A stretch of 64,000 nt of DNA from Aaosphaeria pasadenensis. Lineage: Eukaryota; Ascomycota; Dothideomycetes; Pleosporales. A program made the translations under genes and the position numbers. Location: NCBI GenBank assembly GCA_022813625.1, contig JAKLMB010000047.1, forward strand, positions 125,217-189,216, given 5' to 3'. Below are positions 19,961 through 32,758 of this stretch, one piece after another (the stretch's first letter is position 1; the number at the start of each line of letters is the position of its first letter). Below the pieces are notes generated by a model. It did not search any database, was not told the DNA's origin, and worked only from the letters and a program-made list of their open reading frames with translations.

Positions 19961-20707
19961 GATTTTGATCACGCAAGAAAAACGCTAGAGTAATGCTAAA
20001 AATGCGATGCTGAAAGTGAAAAAAGCTAGATTAACAGTTGAGATTCAAAGGATTGGAAAGGGAACTAGAGAAATTCAACAGTGATCTAAATGGGAAGTGG
20101 TGAGGTCATCAAAACATGAAGCGAAGCCCGTTTCAGCTTGGTCAGGGCTAGTCACAATTGTTGAAGTCTGAGAGCGAAGGCATGGAGAAGTGGAAAAAGT
20201 GGAAGAGGTATGAGACGAGAATGTTTAAATCCCTAAATGCATTCTTGGTGTCGTGCCAGATCAACCAAGCGATATAAGTGGCCAAAATGGTTATCCAGGA
20301 ACAGTTTGTCCATGTGCTGTGCTGATCTTGCGCTAAGTCGAACTTAGAATGAATGTTTCCTTACACTTAACACTATCCTGTGTACAGGAAGCCCTTTTCC
20401 CCATGGTCATGAAATACAAATGTCTCGCCCGATGATACAACAATAATTCCAAAAGAAAGGAAGACCCTATCCGCCCAGGGGTGATCGCTGAAGTGTAGAT
20501 CAGTGCACGTGATCCAACATCGACGGCGGACTTGGCGAACATGCGCCCCATCATGGTCCTTGAACGTCACAGCGTCACATCGCAACTTCAGATTCGTCTC
20601 TCCAGACTGGCACACCACCCTCTCTACGCATCTCCAACAGGCCTCCAAGTTCTGCGCTCGCCATATTCATCACCGGTCTTTTACTATTCGCATAACCGCC
20701 TTTCAAC
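19961..20707. promoter_or_regulatory. Divergent promoter region, amine oxidase / VTI1
   Basis: This 747-bp spacer lies between two outward-pointing starts. The right end carries short CA/CT-rich frames that are the VTI1 leader read in the wrong frame. No defined operator recognised. Confidence 0.55.
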
Positions 20708-21616
20708 ATGTCAAACCTCATGGATACCGAGGCCGGTACCGAGCGCTTCACCAGCTACGAAGCCGAACTCAAGTTGGTGCAAGCCGACTTGAACCAGCAG
20801 CTAGATGAGATACCTGAGCTTACGGGAGAGCCTCGAAAAGCTTCGATCGCAAAAGCAGAGCGTGCTCTTGAAGAAGCAAACGAGCTGGTGAGTCGCTGCC
20901 TACACGTCGCAATGCGACAACATCATTCTGACCCGGATGGAGCGGGACCATGGTCAAGGAATTGAATGAAATTTATCGCTAATACTTAATCTTATCAGCT
21001 CGGACAAATGCAGTTGGAGAAGCCTAACATTCCCGCCAACTTGAAATCGAAAATCAACACCCGCTACCGCAACTTCCAAACCGACATCGATGCAGCAAAG
21101 CGCAAACTCACATCCCTATCCGACGATCGACGCGCCCTTTTTGGGTCACGCTATACCGATAATCCAACCGGAGATGATCAGCTCGAACAGCGCCAGCAGT
21201 TGCTCTCAGGAACTGAGAGACTTGGCCGCTCATCCAACAGAATTCGTGAAAGCCAAAGGATTGCGCTGGAAACGGAGCAGATTGGTGCCGGAACATTGGG
21301 TGATTTGCGAACTCAGAGGGAACAAATCGAGCATCAGAGACAAGTCCTCCTGGAGAGTGAGAGTTATACGGACCGAAGTATCAAGACGCTGAAGGGCATG
21401 GCTAGAAGGTATGTCTACACTTGAAGTCGACGTTTCCTCGAACCTCTCCGGTATTGATACGGAGCCTAGGTCTTGGTGGCCATTTTGATATTTCCAGAGT
21501 ATCAGGATCACTGACTTCATGTTCACAGGATGGCTACGAACCGAATCATTACGATTGCAATCATTACGGTATTGGTCTTGCTTATTATTGCTGTTATCTA
21601 CAGCAAGTTCAGATGA
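20708..21616 (+). CDS. VTI1: Qb-SNARE Vti1
   Basis: Vesicle SNARE acting in Golgi-to-endosome/vacuole transport and vacuole fusion; its complexes are substrates of the SEC17 product encoded at 5-6 kb. Three exons: 20708-20887, 20999-21408, 21529-21616, giving 225 residues. The N-terminal Habc region is MDTEAGTERFTSYEAELKLV to about residue 110. The SNARE motif runs from LLSGTERLGRSSNRIRESQR through TLGDLRTQREQIEHQRQVLL, with the zero-layer Gln in LRTQREQ, to TDRSIKTLKGMARR. A single C-terminal membrane anchor (IITIAIITVLVLLIIAVIY) ends the protein. The tail anchor is encoded by the separate third exon, so the second exon alone would read into a soluble product. Confidence 0.96.
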
Positions 21617-22331
21617 TGGACCAAGGATCAGTGTTTTATTTGGAGGCATGGCGTTTAGAGGCGAAACTTGTACAAGAGACTTTCAACTGTCATAAAGCAT
21701 TTGATTACAACTTGAATGCGACATATTACCATGGACTTACAAAGCCCCCACAACTGGGGAATTGTATACACAATTATACGTTATCACCGTGACGTTCACT
21801 TCTGATCTCATCAATGCTACCAGGGCTATACCTGATACGCGATGTTACTGGACTACTAATATAACACTACTTGTATGATGGCTTTATCGGGATGTATTGA
21901 AGAGTTGGGCTGCATGATCGCAAAATTTGACGTGGCAGCAAAACCTTTCAACTCATTTCGTATGAGCGGCCCACTGTCATTATTCTTTCCAATAATTCCA
22001 CATGTTCTATTGATGCACCTGTGAGTAGGTTGCAACCGTTGCAGGGACATTCTATATCGGTACTAGCGTCTTTGCGTGTATGACTGCTTCCTTGCAATCG
22101 AGTCATCAACGTATTGAAAGTCAGTTTACCTCTCTGTCTAAGCTTTGTCTATTATACTTCTCGGATTGGGTCCTCCAGTATTGAACCACCTATGAGAACA
22201 ACGAACGTCTGAAAATAGACATCGAGGTTAAGCAGGCAGAGTGTGACCAGTCCACTGCGACGTAAACGATTTCAGATTGGTTTCTCACTTGGTCTTCACA
22301 ACAAGCTTGAAGCAGCGAGATACATTGTAAA
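21617..22331. other. Intergenic
   Basis: AT-rich spacer between VTI1 and the nuclease-like gene. No gene or element recognised. Confidence 0.55.
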
Positions 22332-23427
22332 ATGACTAAAATAAGCCCTACCGTACGTTTAACGAGTCAGCATTCAGTCCACTAGCATATTATTTCACTG
22401 TCACATCTACCATGAAACTTAACTGACGAGGTAATTCACAGGTGAGGGCCAAACTCATCAACTATCTTGACGCAGCTACACTGTTCGGTCTTCGCCCATG
22501 TCCAACACCTGCCCCAGATTTCATAGAGTCTGCCCGTGCTGCTCATCGCAAATTAACACTTGTTGTTGCGTTCGATACCAATCTCGAGCTTTACTACTTT
22601 CGAAAAGCCAATGCCGATGTCTTCAGTGAGGATCTTAATCTAGTCGATGCGGGCTGTAATGTTGCTGCCAGCGACCCTCTTGCTCGAAAAGCCAGTAAGT
22701 TAAAGAGCCAAATTGATGTAGTAAGGGGAAGTTAAGGTAAATAGGCGTCACCACTACATGCGAACAATACAAATCCAGATTCAAAAGCTCTAAAAGGTTT
22801 GGGGAGAAGTTTGAGACGAAGACGAGGATCAAATATGAAAGCAAACTGCCGAACGGAAAAAAGAAATTCAAGAAAATGACCATCTTCCACGGAGCTCATG
22901 ATGGATCAAACGATGCCTACTGGACGCTAAGGGCGTTCCTGATGGGCATCCATCGAGTCGCAAGCAAGAAAGACGCATCGTTGATGCTCAACGCTCTGCC
23001 TCGCCACCCGTTTCCTTGCGAATTCAGAGTCATAAGTGTAGACTTCGAGGGTGGACAGAATATTCCTCGGCAATTGGGACTTGCAGAGATCGACTCAACA
23101 TCACTGCGAAGCCTTGCATATGATGACTGGATAGAGGCAATTAACGTTCGCTCGATCTTCTGCGAGGAGGAAAAGGACTACCGGAATCCGTTTTGCTTAC
23201 CTGATACCGGGCCTCAATTTTGTGACCACGAATTGTACGAAACCAGCGCCGATTTCAGCCGGGCTATTATGTATGTGTAATCTACACAGTCCTTGAGGCA
23301 CGTCAATCGATACTAATACTGCTGTCATAGGGGTGTGTTTGCTGGAGACGAATCGATACCTCTATCCGGCGAGAGTCCATCAGAGATGAGCGCCATAGAA
23401 TCAGGCAAAGCCCTTCAGGAAACATGA
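22332..23427 (+). CDS. Uncharacterised protein with DEDDh-exonuclease-like motifs
   Basis: Hand-built model of four exons: 22332-22352, 22442-22694, 22745-23270, 23331-23427, giving 298 residues. The third intron (GTATGT...TACTAAT...CATAG) is very clear; the 50-nt second intron and the 7-residue first exon are less sure. I do not recognise a characterised family. Motifs recall DEDDh nucleases of the Gfd2-like fungal group: VVAFDTNLE (possible first Asp/Glu site, residue ~50), HGAHDGSNDAYWTLRAFLMG (like the terminal HxxxxD/NDAxxTL site), and then VISVDFEGGQNIPRQLGLAE (like a second Exo I DxE site). The last lies after the terminal motif, the reverse of the normal order, so the gene may be a domain plus a truncated repeat. 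Activity is not shown. Confidence 0.58.
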
Positions 23428-24647
23428 GAAATATAATCGGTATCCTTGATGCCGCGCTGACTTGATCCTCCCAATGAGCACAATGTACCGCCGGTATCCC
23501 GGGATTTGAATTCTTGGACCTGGGAATACTAGAAAATCTTTGTACAATACGCCAAACCCAGCCAGAAACAATTCATCTGTCTTCGTCCCTTGTAAATTGT
23601 CCTTACCAAGAGTTGGCCAGACATCATGGGAATGCTGATCTGGATAGCCGTATATAGAGTTTTTGAACATCTTGAGTGTTCGAACCAACTACATGCCACA
23701 AGGCATGTGGCCTCCAAGAAGCAATGCTTCTACGAACACAAGAACTCCCCCGAATCATGTCGAGACCTTGTTCTATGCCACGAAGAGAGAATTGTATAAG
23801 GAGCGTACATGCACTCAGCGTGCTCCATAGACATACAGCTGCGGGCATCGCAAGTCTCTCGACGTCTTGTAATGATTTGAGGTAGTCTTACATGCGGCAC
23901 TTCTCAGGGTATCGATTATCTTACTCTTTGAGTGCATACCACTTCGTGTGATTAGCAGTAAACTCTGCCTTTGTCGTGAGACCCTTAGTACCTCAACAAC
24001 AGTATGGCTGCAACCCTTCGTCATGTCCAGATTAAATTACGATGGGCTGCATACCTTCTGCTACGTTCTTAGCTTTTATCCCATTTTGTAGGTGGAAGGG
24101 GACTTGACTCAATCTTGAACCCACTTTCCAGTCCACGAGCCCAACGACCAGGGACGAACGAACTTATTACACTGGGCAGTGGATCACCTAAGCTGCATCC
24201 CGGGCTTTACTCGATCGACCCTCGAGTGTATTCAAACGTACTAGCGTCGATGCGTTCCCTGTGCTCGAGATTATCCGCTTCAATCAAACCGTATCATTCA
24301 ACTTTTAGTGAATGCGTCAACATGTCTTAATGACAGTAACTAGCGACTGTTCAGTGCTGAGATGACTTCTCTGGGTTTTCGAATGCGAACCCTTGGTTTT
24401 CGCTAGAAACGTGCATTCCTTTGCTGTCTTGCCATTGGGCATCTTCCCAAAGCTTAGGGATTTTCTGTATAGTTTGTACCTGAAATTCAGGACAGGTGAA
24501 ATGTTGGGTTGTTGCAACCCTTGATGATATTCCAGGCATGTATCCCTGCCAATGGATGTCTTGTGCTTCTGTATAAGTCCCGCTATCATACGGGTGAGGT
24601 ACGCTGTTCTTAACGTTTGATATTCCGTACAAGACGCGAAGATTGCA
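23428..24647. other. Intergenic, 1.2 kb
   Basis: No supported gene. Open frames on the minus strand (for example 23401-23688 and 24317-24715) have no start or splice support. The right end is the upstream region of the GMC oxidoreductase. Confidence 0.5.
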
Positions 24648-26585
24648 ATGGCGTTGTCCATCCACGCCGTTGTCGTTACCTTCCTCGGTATATGTGCGTC
24701 ATTGAGCGCAGCCACACCGCTTCATCTTCGTGACGATCATATCGGGGCACCACAAGATGCAACGTTCGACTACATTGGTATGTCTTGAAATCAATCGCTT
24801 AATCTTCACCTCACCTACTTATTGAATGTAGTTGTCGGTGGTGGCACCACAGGCTTAACCGTAGCGGCCAGGCTCTCAGAGCACGCATCAGTCGCAGTAA
24901 GATTGCATCTTTTGTACCCTATCTCCACCAGGACCTACCTGCTTACCAGCCGCTAGGTTATTGAAGCTGGAGGCTACTACCAAATTACGTACGGCAACAA
25001 CAGTGTTGTCCCATTATATTCCCTAACGAGAATCGATGTCATCGATCCGAGCCCTCAATTTCCTCGCCGCCCGGAAATCGACTGGGAGCTCGTCACAGTT
25101 CCTCAAACCAATGCTTTCAATCGGACTGTTCACTATGCTCAAGGAAAGACTCTGGGTGGTTCCAGTGCCTTCAATACCATGTCTTACCTGCGCTCCACCT
25201 CTAGCGCGTATCAACGATGGGCATCTATGGTCGGAGATAATGACTATACGTTTAAGAGCCTGCTGCCTTTCTTTAAGAAATCTGTGCGTCTTAGGCCGCC
25301 GAATCTTGAGAAGCGTAACTCGGCGAATGCTACTCCAGAGTATGATCCCTCCGCATATGGAGACGGTTCTCCCTTGGATGTTTCCTGGAACAACTTCGTT
25401 GACCCCACACTCACATGGCTAGCGAAGAGTCTTCAGGCAATAGGGATCCCCATCAACCCGAAGGGTTTCAGTAGCGGAGAGCTCAAGGGCGGTGCGTGGC
25501 TTCCGTCGACCATTGATCCAGCCCACGCCACACGTGAGTCCTCGCAAACCTCGTTTCTAGACTATGCCGATGCGAACACGCAAATCAAGGTCTATCCGTA
25601 CAGTATTGCTGTGAGAGTTCTCTTCGAAAATGAAACAGCTACTGGCGTCTCCGTCGACACGAACGGAACTATCTATACTTTGAGTGCAACGAAAGAAGTC
25701 ATCGTTTCGGCTGGTGTATTTAATAGTCCTAAATTGCTCATGCTCTCAGGCATCGGCCCCACAGAAGTACTCACCTCATTTGACATACCCGTGGTAGCAA
25801 ATCTGCCCGGTGTGGGACAGAACCTACAGGACCCCACGTCCATCAACGTCGCAAATTTCGTAAACACGCCAAATGCACAGTCGATCGTTGCAAATCCAGC
25901 CACCGAGCCCGAAGCACTGCGACAATACGTCGAGGAGGCTGCGGGGCCGTACAGCTCAGCCGCAGGCTACATCTCCTACGAGCGGCTGCCAGATGATTTG
26001 CGACAGACGCTCCCGCCAGCGACGCTGGCTAAATTTGACAATTTCCCGTCTGATTTCCCAGACATCCAGTACATCGTGGGCACGTTCGTGATGGCGAACG
26101 GTAGCTCGATGGGGGCCATTAGCTCAACGTTTACGAGGACCTTCTCTCGCGGCAGCGTGACTCTCGCGAGCGCAGACTACAAGGACAACCCGGTCATCGA
26201 TCTTGGATGGTTCAGCGATCCTGCCGATGCAGATGTGCTTATTGCAGGAGTCAAGCGAGTACGACAAGCTTGGTCGTCGGAGCCTGCTCTAACCATTCGG
26301 TTGGGGGCCGAAGTGCTTCCTGGTGACACAGTCGATACGGACGAAGAGATTCTGAATTACATCAAGAACAATGGAAATCAACTCTGGCATGCCAGCTCAA
26401 CTTGTTCTATGGGGAAGGCAGGCGATAAGAGTGCTGTGGTTGATTCAAAGGGAAGAGTATTCGGTGTCAAAGGTTTAAGAGTAGCAGATCTATCTGTGAT
26501 TCCATATGCACTGCCTGGCCATTGTCAAGCAAATGCGTATGCCCTTGGTGAGAAGATCGCTCGAGATATCATTGATGCACGATGA
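24648..26585 (+). CDS. Secreted GMC-family FAD oxidoreductase
   Basis: Glucose-methanol-choline oxidoreductase, probably an extracellular alcohol or sugar oxidase/dehydrogenase. Three exons: 24648-24777, 24832-24896, 24957-26585, giving 607 residues, typical for the family. Residues 1-21 form a signal peptide (LSIHAVVVTFLGICASLSAA). The FAD-binding fold is TFDYIVVGGGTTGLTVAARL with AVIEAGG. GMC signature 1 is YAQGKTLGGSSAFNTMSYLR; signature 2 is VSAGVFNSPKLLMLSGIGP. Both active-site histidines are present: H543 in NQLWHASSTCSMG and H587 in LPGHCQANAYALGEKIA. Several N-glycosylation sites are visible. The substrate cannot be deduced; aryl-alcohol, glucose or a secondary-metabolite substrate are all possible. 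No biosynthetic neighbours argue for a cluster. Confidence 0.92.
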
Positions 26586-27315
26586 TTACTACCGGACATT
26601 GCTCCGTATCACTATCGGCCAAAGGAGATCACTGCAATGGAGAATGTATTCGCCCGAATGACAAGCCCAGTCGTAAATATAGTTAGTGCCGATCGATGAA
26701 GCTTCCAATTGGCGGTATACACGAATGAACCATCAAACAACGATGAAAAAGGTCTCAGCCCTTCATGTGCCAAGAATGCGGCTTTCTATGTGTTCCAAAA
26801 AGCTACTTTTGGCTATACGAGCCTAGATTTCCAGCTGCGGTGTGGCTCTCGCCTATCTGAAGATTAGATTGGAGCTTCATGTGCATCGCCAAGGCTGTAC
26901 CTTCAGCCCTTCAGGCTGTAGTTTCATGGTCTCTTCTTTCTTTTTCTTGTGTAACCACCCAGTGGCCCGTCTCTGAAGGACCCCTATCTTGTGTCGCGTA
27001 TTATTTCTCCGATGTGTTGTTGCTGCGGTTCAAGCCTCCGACTTGTGTTTGCGAACTGTGATTGGCGACTTGCGAATACTCGGAAGGGAAAATGGTCAGG
27101 CTTTTCGTATCACCGGTATTTCACACATGCTCGCTCTGCCTAGTTGAGCACAGCAGGGCCTATAATTGAGATGCTGCAGGTCTCCCTGCACGGAACTTGC
27201 CATGGTTGGTCTCGATGTTTGAGATCACATATATCTGAATCTAGCCACATAACGCTCCTAGAATGTATTGACTTTCTCTTCATTGTAATATTCAGGACTT
27301 TGGTTGAAGGTAGTC
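26586..27315. other. Intergenic
   Basis: Spacer between the GMC gene and the poly-glycine membrane protein gene. It contains a CAGCCCTTCA-type short repeat (near 26758 and 26905) and a CT-rich part. Nothing else recognised. Confidence 0.5.
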
Positions 27316-28880
27316 ATGTTTCTGGCAATCATAACATTCTTCACTCTCTTTCTCTCAAATGTCTCTGCTAGGAGAGGTGGAGGCGGCGGTGGCGGTGGAG
27401 GTGGAGGAGGAGGCACCAAAAACATCGCCTACACGGATCAAGAGTGCTATGCCGCCTTCCTAAACCCCTTGTGGAGTATGGGCAACGAAACGGAAGGATA
27501 TACTGCGGGCCCAAAAGCTGGGGACTCTTATTGGTATTGGATATGGAATGAGCAACACGATAATGATAGTAAGTCGTGCGTTCCCACTGGGAGCATACCC
27601 CTTCCCAACAATTACGACAAAAGTATTGATAGTGGTCACTGCCAGGCGTGAACTACATAACCACTCGCCAGCCTAACATAAGCTGGCAGATGGAAGTCCT
27701 AGACGCATACTATAACGGAACATTCAACGTAACTCTCACACCACCCTCGGAAAACTCAACATACCTCGAATGCCCCGAGCTGCACTCTCAGATCATCCCC
27801 GACGCCTTCTTGCGTATTGGACCCCAGTCCCGGAACAACGTCACGAGGGAAGTGTACGGCGATGAAAATAGCTTCTACTTCCACTTCGGACGCACGCTGC
27901 GCGACGCGAAGTGTCCACTAACCGCGAACAAGGCGTTCGTGAACTTCGAATCGAGCAATGACGAGCTGCACAAGAGCCAAGGTTGGAAACTGCAACAGAC
28001 GAAGATCAACGGCAACGAATTTGAACTGCAAGGCGAATTCCTCAGTACCGTCGCGCAGTACAATAACTATTGGAATTACGTTGTAAACAACACAGGGACA
28101 GACCAAGGATATCCATTGGGTTGTCCGCATCAGTTCTCCATGACGACCTTGTCGGCGAAAGTGAAACCCAGAATGTCTGCTTCCGTTTCTGTGGAGGAGG
28201 CGAGAATGGAGTTTTCATTTATGGACTCGAATAATGGGTACCTCATCAGTGGATCCTTCCAAGGCAAGCATTGGACGGAAGGCCCGAAGATCCTGTTCGA
28301 TAAGGAAACCATCCAGACCGAAGGAGAAGTACCGCATGTGAAGCCTCGTGCACCAGAGAAGAGCTGGTGGGACAAGTACGGAAAGTACATCATTATTGGA
28401 GGCTGTATCCTTGGTATATTGGTGCTCGTGTACATTCTCTGGCATTTCTTCACCTGTCTATTTGCTTGCTTGCAGTGCATCTTCTGTTGCAGTTGCTGCA
28501 AAGGAAATGGCCGTGCGGCGAGAAAGGCACGGAAACAGCAGGAGAAAGAAAAGGACCTCGAAGTTGGGTCTTCCCTTGCCTATAAGCACCCCAGGTCGGT
28601 TGTCACACCCGTCTTGGAACAAGACGATAGATACGCCGCAGCGACGACCAACATCTCTTACCAGGTAACTCCAGTGGTGGCAGAGAGCTATGCAGTTTCC
28701 AACGGGTTAGGGCATGTAGAAATCGTGAATGCCCAGGAGGAGTTGCACAAGGCACACATTGACATGCGCAATGCAAGGCTAAGAAGTGACCAAGATGGAA
28801 TCATGTTTGCCCAGACTATGATAGAGCATTGGACTAGTGTCATAGAGCACTTGATGGAAGCTAGGAGGGCCCGGTTCTGA
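27316..28880 (+). CDS. Single-pass membrane glycoprotein with N-terminal poly-glycine, function unknown
   Basis: Two exons, 27316-27568 and 27646-28880, give 495 residues. The start is the ATG at 27316 (a TTG 12 nt upstream is not a start). Residues 1-18 are a signal peptide (MFLAIITFFTLFLSNVSA). Immediately after follows Arg-Arg and a run of 13 glycines. The ectodomain (about 35-328) has at least seven NxS/T sites and several cysteines (CYAAF, LECPELHS, DAKCPL, LGCPHQFS), so it is a glycosylated, disulfide-bonded extracellular part. One membrane helix at about 331-356 (YIIIGGCILGILVLVYILWH) runs into a Cys-rich inner face (TCLFACLQCIFCCSCCKG), a likely palmitoylation site. The 120-residue cytosolic tail is basic and then helical. 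I do not recognise a family; a cell-surface sensor or adhesion role is only a guess. Confidence 0.76.
27374..27415 (+). repeat. GGN triplet run encoding 13 glycines
   Basis: An imperfect GGT/GGA/GGC repeat in frame. It is mixed in codon choice, so it is probably maintained at the protein level rather than a young pure microsatellite. Confidence 0.85.
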
Positions 28881-29055
28881 ACAAGCATTTGTGTGACTTG
28901 AAGAGACAATTGGTTGTATTATTGCCTTCCCTAGATCTACTTGGGACAAGAGTGAGAAGGTTGTATGACGTCGTTAAGCATGGCCCTTCGTTTGATGCAG
29001 ATATAATTAGAATATAGTTGGTTGTGCCATTGCAAATCATGTTCTCGAAGAGACA

Positions 29056-32000
29056 TTACGCAGGCATGTGGGTTCCCCTCTTGACTCGCAAAGCGATCTT
29101 GGCCATTTTGGCGAAATCCAGCTTCTCGTGTCCTTCATCTGGCATATGATCTCCGCTGGCGATGCAATGTACGGTCATTTTTGGGTGAAATTTCAAGCCG
29201 GTGAGTAATTTGGGCGTAATGAGGAAGTATTGGCTTGTGTGCTCACGACATGCGACATCAACCATACGTTCGTGCACCATGCGTTCGTTGCGAGGGTCCA
29301 TGCCTTGATTAATCTCATCGACCACACGGAAAGGCGACCGGGCAAGGTCTTGGAGGGCCATGAGGTAGAAGATGGTGGAAACCGCCCGTTCGCCGCCGGA
29401 CTGGCGTTGCGAGTCAAGGATAGAAAGAGCTTCGTTCTCCCTGTATGCATGATCAGTAGCTGCTTCGACGATAGCAACATTGATGACAACTTACCGAAAG
29501 CGGACTTGGATCTGAATAGACCAATTCTCAAAGTCTTCATCCTTGTGAACCTCCACATGTCCAGCGCAACCGATTTGCGCAAAATTGTGGGAGAAGCTAT
29601 CGCTAATTTTTGCTACTAGAGCATCTAATTGTGGCTCCCATTGGTCTCGAGTGGCCTTCATTTGCTCTTTCGTCTGGTCCAACTCTTCCTGGAAACTTTG
29701 CAGTCTCTCCTGCACCGTTTCGATTTCTTGCTCGCGTTTCTCGAAGGCTTTCACAGCATTAGCGTTACCATCAGACATCATGCCTAGCTTCGATTTCACA
29801 GCTTCGACCTGGTTCTCCAATTCTTCCTCGGTTTGGAAGCGTACTCGGAAATCATCGAGCAAGGCCTTTTCCTCGACGGTCAATTCCTGAAACCTTTCTC
29901 TAATGCCTGATATAATGGCGTTGTAACGGGCTTTCAGTTCCTGCTGACGAACTTTCAGTTCGTTGACTTCCTTTTCCTTGTCTTTCACATATTGGAGTAT
30001 GTGTTCATTCTCAGCCTTGAGAATCTGGGACTCAGAGCAGGCTTCGACGAAGCGAATCTCGGCCTCAACCACGTTTTCATGCATCTGGCGTAGACGAGCT
30101 ACAGCTTTCTGGGAAACGAATCAGCATATTAGACACAATTGTAGGTGAATTACTTACAGCATACTCGATTGCATACCCCGCTGTTTGGAGGGCAACCTCT
30201 TCTATCTTGGCTTTATATTCCAACACACGTCGACTAGTCTCACTCATTACCTGACGTATAGTGTCTAAGTCGCATTTCTTTTGCTCTGCATACCATTGGT
30301 TAGCTACTGGCTGTCTTGCATAAGGATTAGACTTACCGATTTTGATAGGAAGAGAATCATAAAAGGCTTTTGCTTTTGCTGCTCGATCCATATCTGCTTT
30401 GAGAGTATCCTGCCCATTTCATTAGTTAGAATCTTTAGAATTGATAGTTGACATACCAGCTCGGCTCTTGCTTCATCGCGTTCCCCTTGCAACCTATCCA
30501 TTTCGATCTTGACTCTGCCACGTTCCTCTGTCATACCTCGAATGTCTTGATCTAGCTCTTTCAACATGTTGTCAAGCTGTCGTTTGTTTTCTGTATCTAT
30601 GGGCTGACCGGTGAAGATCCTAGCCTTCTTCAAACTAATAACGGATGTGGATGACTGTCCATACTCCCGACGGCGTGTGATGCGATACTTTTGCCCATCA
30701 GCAATCCAGGATGCGATGGGGCTTTGCTCAACAGCAGAATAATTACTGCTGGAAAGTTGAGCGCGAGAGAAAGCCGTGCGGTGGAAGGCGGCGCTATCAC
30801 ACAACATGGCCAAAACTGCGTCAGGGCCCTTGATGTAGTCCAACATCCAGCCATCAAAGCTATATCCCTCAAGCTCGCTCTTAGTGACTGGGGGTCGATA
30901 CGAGGACAAAGCTTGAGGTACCGTTCTGATAGACACTTGATGAAACTTCATTTCGCCAAGGAGCTTACTCGAAAGAAGTCTGGCATCTCTACCGTCGGTG
31001 CAGGTAATCGCAGTAAAATCAGTAATTTTCATCTGTGCTTCGACAGCATCTGCAAGCGCAGGATCGGCTACTGAGCATGTTAACACTGGAGGACCGTGTA
31101 CTTCGCCGTGTAATTGTAAACTTTCTCGGTTGCGCTCGATCCACTCCCAACCGCCGGCGGTGTCCCTTGAAATCGACTGTAGACGACTGGCCTGTTGTCC
31201 AGATTGGGTATCTAGCTTGCTCCTTTCGCTAGCTTTCCTGGCCTGTTCCATCTTTTTGTTTCGAATCCTGTCAGCTAAAGCGTCCATATTTTCTCTCAGC
31301 TCCATGCACCGTCGTTCTGCAGACGAAGCTTCGGCTCTCAACTCAGCACGTCTCGCCTTCATAGTCTCGCCATTTGCATCATCGGGAGGGTTACTTAATT
31401 GGAGTTCCAGGTCGCTAATAACCTTTTCGATTCGCCTCGCATCTAGGCGACGTTGCTTCTCATCACCTCTCTCGGCTTCAATGTTCCCTTCTAGTTCTTT
31501 GAGTGCGCTCTGTTGCTCCTTTATGTCCGTAGCAATCTTTTCAGCATGTTGATTCGCGCTCATTGCCGCTCTGCTTCGGATACCTCTGACCTTCTCAATG
31601 TCGGCTTGATATTTCTCTGCATCCTCCTGTGCTTGTCGTGTTGGTGCGACTTCAGCTTCTAGCTGTCGAAGTTCCCGGATGGCAGCTTCCCTGTTGGCTT
31701 TGACTTGGGCGTGTTGGTCTTTCAGGATATTAGACTGGATCAGCGGTCGACACCGCTCCAGAGCGCTTGCTTCTTTCAAGAGACTTTGCCGTTCGTGCCA
31801 ATGCCGTACATCATCCCGGGTTGCATTTTGAGAGGCTTGCAAACGTTGCAAATGGTCTTTCTCCCGGGATTGATCTATTTCGATAGACTTCTCTTTGTTC
31901 CTCAGTGTCTTCAGGTCCTCGTGCCACTGTACCATATATTCCGGTGCAGCAGCACGTTGCGTTTCGGCAAGGAGAGCGATCGGCGTAAGTCCCGCGAACT

Positions 32001-32758
32001 CTACAACTCGATCCTGGGGAAGAAATTGGCACAAATTGTCAATCTGAATAGAGAATGACTTTGCAAGCCTGACGACTTCCTTCTGCGTGACGGATCGTCC
32101 ATTTATATGGAATGTGGATCGGTTTCCTTCCTTCCTGACAACTCGGCGGATCACAGGGTTCGTTCGTTGATCTGAACTGGCGGCAAGTTCGACCTCAATG
32201 GTGGCTTCAGCGCTGCCGTGTTTCACGAATTCGCCAATCTCTTTGGCCCTTCCCAGGTTCTATAGAGTAAGCCTTTTGCCACAAGATAGCATACTACAAC
32301 CACATACCTTTGTCTCCCAACCAAGTCCTAGGCAGATTGCGCAAACTAATGTACTCTTTCCGGTTCCGTTTGGACCAATGACCATATTCAAACTTGGTCC
32401 GGGATGAAATTCCGCCGCGGTGTAGGTCACAAAATTGCGGAGTTTGACGCAAACAATCGATCCTGGTTTATGGGGCTCTTGCTTATACTCGTCTTCATCG
32501 TGGAGGTTGTCATGTTGCTGCTGTTGCATTCGGGGACGGTTGCGACCGGTTGACAAGGTTGTTATTGAAATCTGGTCATAGATTAGCTATGTTCATGAGA
32601 TATTCAGGTTTTGATGAAAGACATACTTGTGACGCGTCGTTTCCATAGCGAGCGCGTTTGCTGCCCTCTGAGCCGGGACTTGAAGGCAGAGATTCATCCT
32701 CGCTCAGATTCTCAGAGGGGCGTTTTCGGCGATCCTGTACAATTCCCGGCATGGTCAT
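29056..32758 (-). CDS. SMC5: Structural maintenance of chromosomes protein 5
   Basis: ATPase core subunit of the Smc5/6 complex for homologous-recombination repair and chromosome segregation. Seven exons: 32758-32627, 32571-32308, 32259-30457, 30409-30337, 30285-30158, 30108-29495, 29440-29056, giving 1132 residues; frame and phases agree throughout. After a Ser/acidic N-terminus come IVCVKLRNFVTYTAAEFHPG and Walker A (VIGPNGTGKSTLVCAICLG, about 108-126), then NLGRAKEIGEFVKHG and IQIDNLCQFLPQDRVVEFAG, the Smc5 Q-loop motif. Long coiled coils flank the hinge (GEVHGPPVLTCSVADPALAD, about 480-640). The C-terminal head has the ABC signature SQRQSGGERAVSTIFYLMAL and Walker B SPFRVVDEINQGMDPRNER, with the D-E pair at about 1046-1047. 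A second ATG lies two codons in (32752); either may be used. The 3' end is 175 bp from the convergent membrane-protein gene. Confidence 0.97.

Noticed and set aside
24317..24715. 132-codon minus-strand frame upstream of the GMC gene
   Set aside because: Overlaps the true first exon of the GMC gene on the plus strand and has no family features.
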